DNA from: JAEYZM01 sp943372195
GTDB taxonomy: Bacteria > Bacteroidota > Bacteroidia > Sphingobacteriales > Sphingobacteriaceae
Direction of reading: 5' to 3'
Assembly (NCBI GenBank): GCA_943372195.1
Contig: CALRXS010000014.1
Coordinates: forward strand, 1-64,000
DNA length: 64,000 nt
A program made the position numbers and the translations under genes. The notes beneath the pieces were generated by a model, which saw nothing but the letters and a program-made list of their open reading frames with translations, was not told the origin of the DNA and did no database searches. Positions 60,514-64,000 of this stretch are shown piece by piece. Numbering within the stretch: the stretch's first letter is position 1; the number at the start of each line of letters is the position of its first letter.

Positions 60514-63500
60514 ATGGAAAATAACATAAAGAAATATTGGAAAGGATTAGAAGAGTTAAATGAAACTCCAGAATTCGTAAAGCATAAGCATAACGAATTT
60601 GCTGAAGAACTTCCAATTGAAGAATTATTATCCGATTCGAAAGTTAATAATCCTACACCTCGTAGAGATTTCTTAAAAGCTTTAGGTTTTGGAATGAGTG
60701 CAGTTGCATTGGCAGCTTGTAATGAAGCGCCTGTACGTAAATCTATACCATACTTAATCAAGCCAGAAGAAATTACTCCAGGTATTGCGAATTACTATAC
60801 TTCGAATTTCAATGGTTTAGGTGTTTTAGTTAAAACACGTGAAGGTCGCCCAATTAAAATTGAAGGTAACCCTAACGATCCGTTTTCTAAAGGTGGAACA
60901 GATGCTGTTGCACAAGCATCAGTTTTAGATTTATATGATTCTTCTCGTTTGAAGAATCCTACTATTTCTGGATCTGAAACTACATGGGAAGCAGTTGATA
61001 AAAAAGTAAAAGAAGAATTAGCAGCAGTAGTTGCAAAGGGCGGTAACATCCGTATAGTTTCTAATACGATTATGAGCCCATCAACAAAATCTGTAGTTGC
61101 AGATTTCGCTGTTAAATATCCGAATACTAAACACATTACATTTGATGCATCATCTTACTCAGGTATCATCAATGCAAATAATAATAGCTTCGGTAAAGCT
61201 GTTGTTCCTTCATACAATTTTGACAAAGCAGATGTTATCGTAAGTTTTGGTGCTGACTTTTTAGGTACATGGATTTCACCAGTTGAATACACAAAACAAT
61301 ACGTAACAAATAGAAATCATAAGAGCTTAGAATCGAAAAAAATGTCACGTCACATTCAATTCGAAACTACATTAAGTACTACTGGTACTAATGCAGATGC
61401 TCGTTATACTCATAAGCCATCTCAACAAGGCTTAGCAGTTTTAGCATTATACAATGCTATCGCTAAGAAGGCTGGTGCAGCAAGCGTTTCAGGCGTTACT
61501 GTTCCTTTTGAAAAAAATATCAATGAAACTGCAAATGAATTATGGAACGCTAAAGGAAAGTCTTTAGTAGTTAGTGGTTCGAATGATGTTTCAGTACAAG
61601 TAGCTGTTAATGCTATCAATGCTTTATTAACAAACTACGGTACTACAATTGATTTAGATAATGCATCAAACCAAAAACAAGGTAATGATGCAGAGATGTT
61701 AGATTTGTTAAATGAAATGAATGCAGGTAAAGTAGACGTAGTAATTTTCTATGGCGCTAACCCAGCATATAACTTCGTTAAATCAGCAGAATTAAAAGAA
61801 GCATTAAAGAAAGTAAAAACTAAAATCTCATTCGCTGATCGTGCAGACGAAACAGCTATTCTTTGTGATGTTGTTGCTCCAACTAATCATTACCTAGAAT
61901 CATGGGATGATATTTCAATTAAGAGAGGTGCATATTCAATTGTGCAACCAACTATCTCACCGGTTTATAATTCAAGACAAGCGCAAGCTTCTTTATTAAC
62001 TTGGGCTGATGCAAATGCTGATTATTTTGCATACATCAGAAACTTCTGGGAGAAAAATATTTATCCTTCAGCAGCAGGCTTCGCTGGTTTCACATCATTC
62101 TGGGAAAATGCTTTACAAAAAGGTTTTGTAAGCACTGGTATGGTAACTCCACAAGCTTATGCATTCAATAAAGATATTAATACTGTTGCATCTACGATTA
62201 TCGCTACTTCGAAATCAGCAGGTAAAACTGAATTAGTAATTTATGAATCTGTCGGATTAAGAGATGGTGCACAAGCAAACAATCCTTGGTTATTAGAATT
62301 ACCTGATCCGGTTTCTAAAGTAACTTGGGATAACTATGTTGCTGTAAACCCTAAGTATGCAGAAGAGTTAGGATTAAAAACTAACGGAATGGCATCAGTT
62401 AAATCTGGTTCATACAGCATCACTTTACCAGTATTAATGCAACCAGGTCAAGCTATGGGAACTATTGCAATAGCAATGGGCTTCGGTAGAACTAACGTAG
62501 GTAAAGCAGGTAATAACGTAGGTCAAAATGCATATCCATTAGCAAGTTCAATCAACGGTACTTTCCAATACTACAATGCATCAGTAGAAGTAACTGCAGT
62601 TGATGAGACTTATGAATTAGCACAAACACAAACACACCATACAATTGAAGGTCGTGATATCATTCAAGAAAACACTTTCGCACATTATGCTGAAGGTCAT
62701 CATGGTGAACACAAACATATCATTGTTTCTGAGTTATGGCCTGATTACAAATCAGCCGGACATCATTGGGCGATGGCTATTGACTTGAACTCATGTACAG
62801 GTTGTGGAGCATGTGTTGTTGCATGTAATGCAGAAAATAATATTCCAGTTGTTGGTCGTGACGAAGTTCGTCGCAGAAGAGAAATGCATTGGTTACGTAT
62901 CGATAGATACTATACTTATGAGACTAACGATGGTCAAGATATTACAAAAGAAAAAGAATACAATAAGGTAGAGAATTTTGAAAATGTAAAAGTTGTTCAC
63001 CAACCGATGTTATGTCAGCATTGCGATCACGCACCATGCGAAACTGTATGTCCGGTGTTAGCAACAATGCACTCTTCAGAAGGTCTTAACCAAATGGCAT
63101 ATAACCGTTGCGTTGGTACTCGTTATTGCGCAAACAACTGTCCGTACAAAGTTCGTCGCTTTAACTGGTTTAACTATTGGAACGATGATCGTTTCACTAA
63201 CTACTTACAAGATGATGCTGCATATTTAGCATTGAACCCAGATGTTACTACACGTTCACGTGGTGTAATGGAGAAATGTTCATTCTGTGCACAAAGAATT
63301 CAAGCAGGTAAGTTAGAAGCGAAAATTGAAAAGCGCACATTGAAAGATGGTGATGTTCAAGTTGCTTGTCAACAAGGATGTCCGGCTAATGCAATCGTAT
63401 TTGGTGACGTTAACGATCCTAATTCAGAAGTAGCTAAGATGATCGAAAGTGATAGAACATACTTCGTATTAGAAGAAATAAATGTTAAGCCAGGTATCGG

Positions 63501-63537
63501 TTACTTAACGAAGGTTAGAAATACAATTGAAGCATAA
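60514..63537 (+). CDS. actB: Alternative complex III iron-sulfur subunit ActB
   Basis: A 1007-residue protein of the molybdopterin-oxidoreductase superfamily fused to a ferredoxin-type domain. A Tat-like signal (PRRDFLKALGFG, Arg50-51) lies behind an unusual 48-residue leader, the TAT-variant arrangement of this family. Residues about 70-720 form the enlarged catalytic-like domain, in which ActB proteins have lost the molybdenum cofactor. The C-terminal 250 residues bind iron-sulfur clusters: CTGCGACVVACNAEN, CQHCDHAPCETVCPV, CVGTRYCANNCPYKVRRFNW and CSFCAQRI with CQQGCP. It works with ActA and ActC to oxidise quinol. It follows actA by 36 bp. Confidence 0.95.
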   Translation: MENNIKKYWKGLEELNETPEFVKHKHNEFAEELPIEELLSDSKVNNPTPRRDFLKALGFGMSAVALAACNEAPVRKSIPYLIKPEEITPGIANYYTSNFNGLGVLVKTREGRPIKIEGNPNDPFSKGGTDAVAQASVLDLYDSSRLKNPTISGSETTWEAVDKKVKEELAAVVAKGGNIRIVSNTIMSPSTKSVVADFAVKYPNTKHITFDASSYSGIINANNNSFGKAVVPSYNFDKADVIVSFGADFLGTWISPVEYTKQYVTNRNHKSLESKKMSRHIQFETTLSTTGTNADARYTHKPSQQGLAVLALYNAIAKKAGAASVSGVTVPFEKNINETANELWNAKGKSLVVSGSNDVSVQVAVNAINALLTNYGTTIDLDNASNQKQGNDAEMLDLLNEMNAGKVDVVIFYGANPAYNFVKSAELKEALKKVKTKISFADRADETAILCDVVAPTNHYLESWDDISIKRGAYSIVQPTISPVYNSRQAQASLLTWADANADYFAYIRNFWEKNIYPSAAGFAGFTSFWENALQKGFVSTGMVTPQAYAFNKDINTVASTIIATSKSAGKTELVIYESVGLRDGAQANNPWLLELPDPVSKVTWDNYVAVNPKYAEELGLKTNGMASVKSGSYSITLPVLMQPGQAMGTIAIAMGFGRTNVGKAGNNVGQNAYPLASSINGTFQYYNASVEVTAVDETYELAQTQTHHTIEGRDIIQENTFAHYAEGHHGEHKHIIVSELWPDYKSAGHHWAMAIDLNSCTGCGACVVACNAENNIPVVGRDEVRRRREMHWLRIDRYYTYETNDGQDITKEKEYNKVENFENVKVVHQPMLCQHCDHAPCETVCPVLATMHSSEGLNQMAYNRCVGTRYCANNCPYKVRRFNWFNYWNDDRFTNYLQDDAAYLALNPDVTTRSRGVMEKCSFCAQRIQAGKLEAKIEKRTLKDGDVQVACQQGCPANAIVFGDVNDPNSEVAKMIESDRTYFVLEEINVKPGIGYLTKVRNTIEA

Positions 63538-63562
63538 TTAAAAGAATAAAAAACAAAATCGT

Positions 63563-64000
63563 ATGTCATCACATCACGAATCAATAATAAGAGAGCCTTT
63601 AATTACAGGCACAGACATCACCTATAATAAAATTACAGAGGATGTTTGCGCGCCAGTAGAAAGAATGCCGAGCAAAGCTTGGTGGATGGGCTTCACAGTA
63701 GCAGTTCTAGGCTTAATGCTTTGGTTAATTGCTGTTAGTTACACATTCTGGAATGGTATTGGGGCATGGGGATTGAACAAGACCGTAGGTTGGGCTTGGG
63801 ATATCACCAACTTCGTATGGTGGGTAGGTATTGGTCACGCCGGAACTTTGATTTCTGCGATCCTTTTACTCTTCCGTCAGAACTGGAGAAACTCAATCAA
63901 CCGTTCAGCTGAAGCGATGACCATCTTCGCCGTAATTTGTGCTGCTTCGTTTATCGTTGCTCACATGGGTCGCCCTTGGTTAGCTTATTGGCCATTACCA
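63563..64000 (+). CDS. actC: Alternative complex III membrane subunit ActC (NrfD family), partial
   Basis: Only the first 146 codons are inside the window; the frame is open to the end. It starts MSSHHESIIREPLITGTDIT and has two hydrophobic helices so far (about 41-63 and 76-103; GIGHAGTLISAILLLFRQNW), with a third beginning near 119 (IFAVICAASFIVAHMGRPW). This is the N-terminus of the NrfD/PsrC-type quinol-binding subunit of alternative complex III. It starts 25 bp after actB, giving the order actA-actB-actC, which in other Bacteroidota continues with actD, actE, actF and cytochrome oxidase genes. Confidence 0.93.
   Translation, partial: MSSHHESIIREPLITGTDITYNKITEDVCAPVERMPSKAWWMGFTVAVLGLMLWLIAVSYTFWNGIGAWGLNKTVGWAWDITNFVWWVGIGHAGTLISAILLLFRQNWRNSINRSAEAMTIFAVICAASFIVAHMGRPWLAYWPLP

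Overview
This window is a stretch of a Bacteroidota chromosome. The evidence is low GC (roughly one third by eye), type IX secretion (T9SS) C-terminal sorting domains on several secreted proteins, TAnnTTTG promoter -7 elements in place of sigma70 -10 boxes, almost no Shine-Dalgarno sequences, the alternative complex III genes actA-actB-actC, a PadR/PspC pair, and the order miaB - sigma54 regulator - lptE - secG - groES - groEL. The order or family cannot be set from the window alone. I see no tRNA, rRNA, CRISPR array, transposase, prophage or plasmid gene.

Layout. 1-1820: two secreted proteins on the minus strand, the second with its T9SS signal cut by an in-frame stop. 1991-4971: PadR regulator and PspC membrane protein, then an unknown gene. 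5022-9677: a dipeptide epimerase, an RprXY-like two-component system, and two small secreted proteins divergent from it. 9736-12306: a secreted metzincin protease. 12438-20578: THUMP methyltransferase, a very large NtrY-like kinase and a predicted outer-membrane protein in a tightly packed operon. 20614-24852: coiled-coil protein, small methyltransferase, glutathione peroxidase lipoprotein and an AsmA-like protein. 24943-31659: tRNA modification, sigma54 regulator, LPS transport, Sec translocon and chaperonins. 31733-34685: lipoprotein, serine hydrolase, lipB and yraN. 34686-35113: a gene-poor gap holding two very long hairpins. 35114-42060: prfB (programmed frameshift), the three transhydrogenase genes, a secreted unknown and dnaG. 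42063-51020: sugar transporter, a four-module T9SS protein, phosphopantetheinyl transferase, dcd, a secreted cyclophilin and a TPR protein. 51080-58993: zinc-ribbon protein, Nif3-like protein, orphan ParA, EamA transporter, recG, a membrane-anchored peroxiredoxin-like protein and a deoxyhypusine-synthase-like protein. 59200-64000: alternative complex III, with actC cut by the window end.

Most of this is housekeeping and envelope biology: pntA/pntB and ActABC handle redox and proton coupling, LptE/SecG/T9SS cargo build the cell surface, and RlmL-like, MiaB, PrfB and GroESL serve translation and folding.

The most unusual signal is the 34730-35046 gap. Two adjacent hairpins have 34-bp (perfect) and 31-bp (one mismatch) arms around 76- and 78-nt loops. 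The loops share a core with identical internal spacing, in opposite orientations, and the inner stems show compensatory changes, while the outer arms are unrelated. This looks like a structured repeat or RNA family, or possibly an invertible element, that I cannot name. Other points are a recurring TAnnTTTG-4 nt-ATG layout that implies leaderless mRNAs, a perfect AGGAGG at the prfB frameshift in a genome that otherwise lacks such sites, a GTATTAAG-type dispersed repeat, and the broken T9SS signal.
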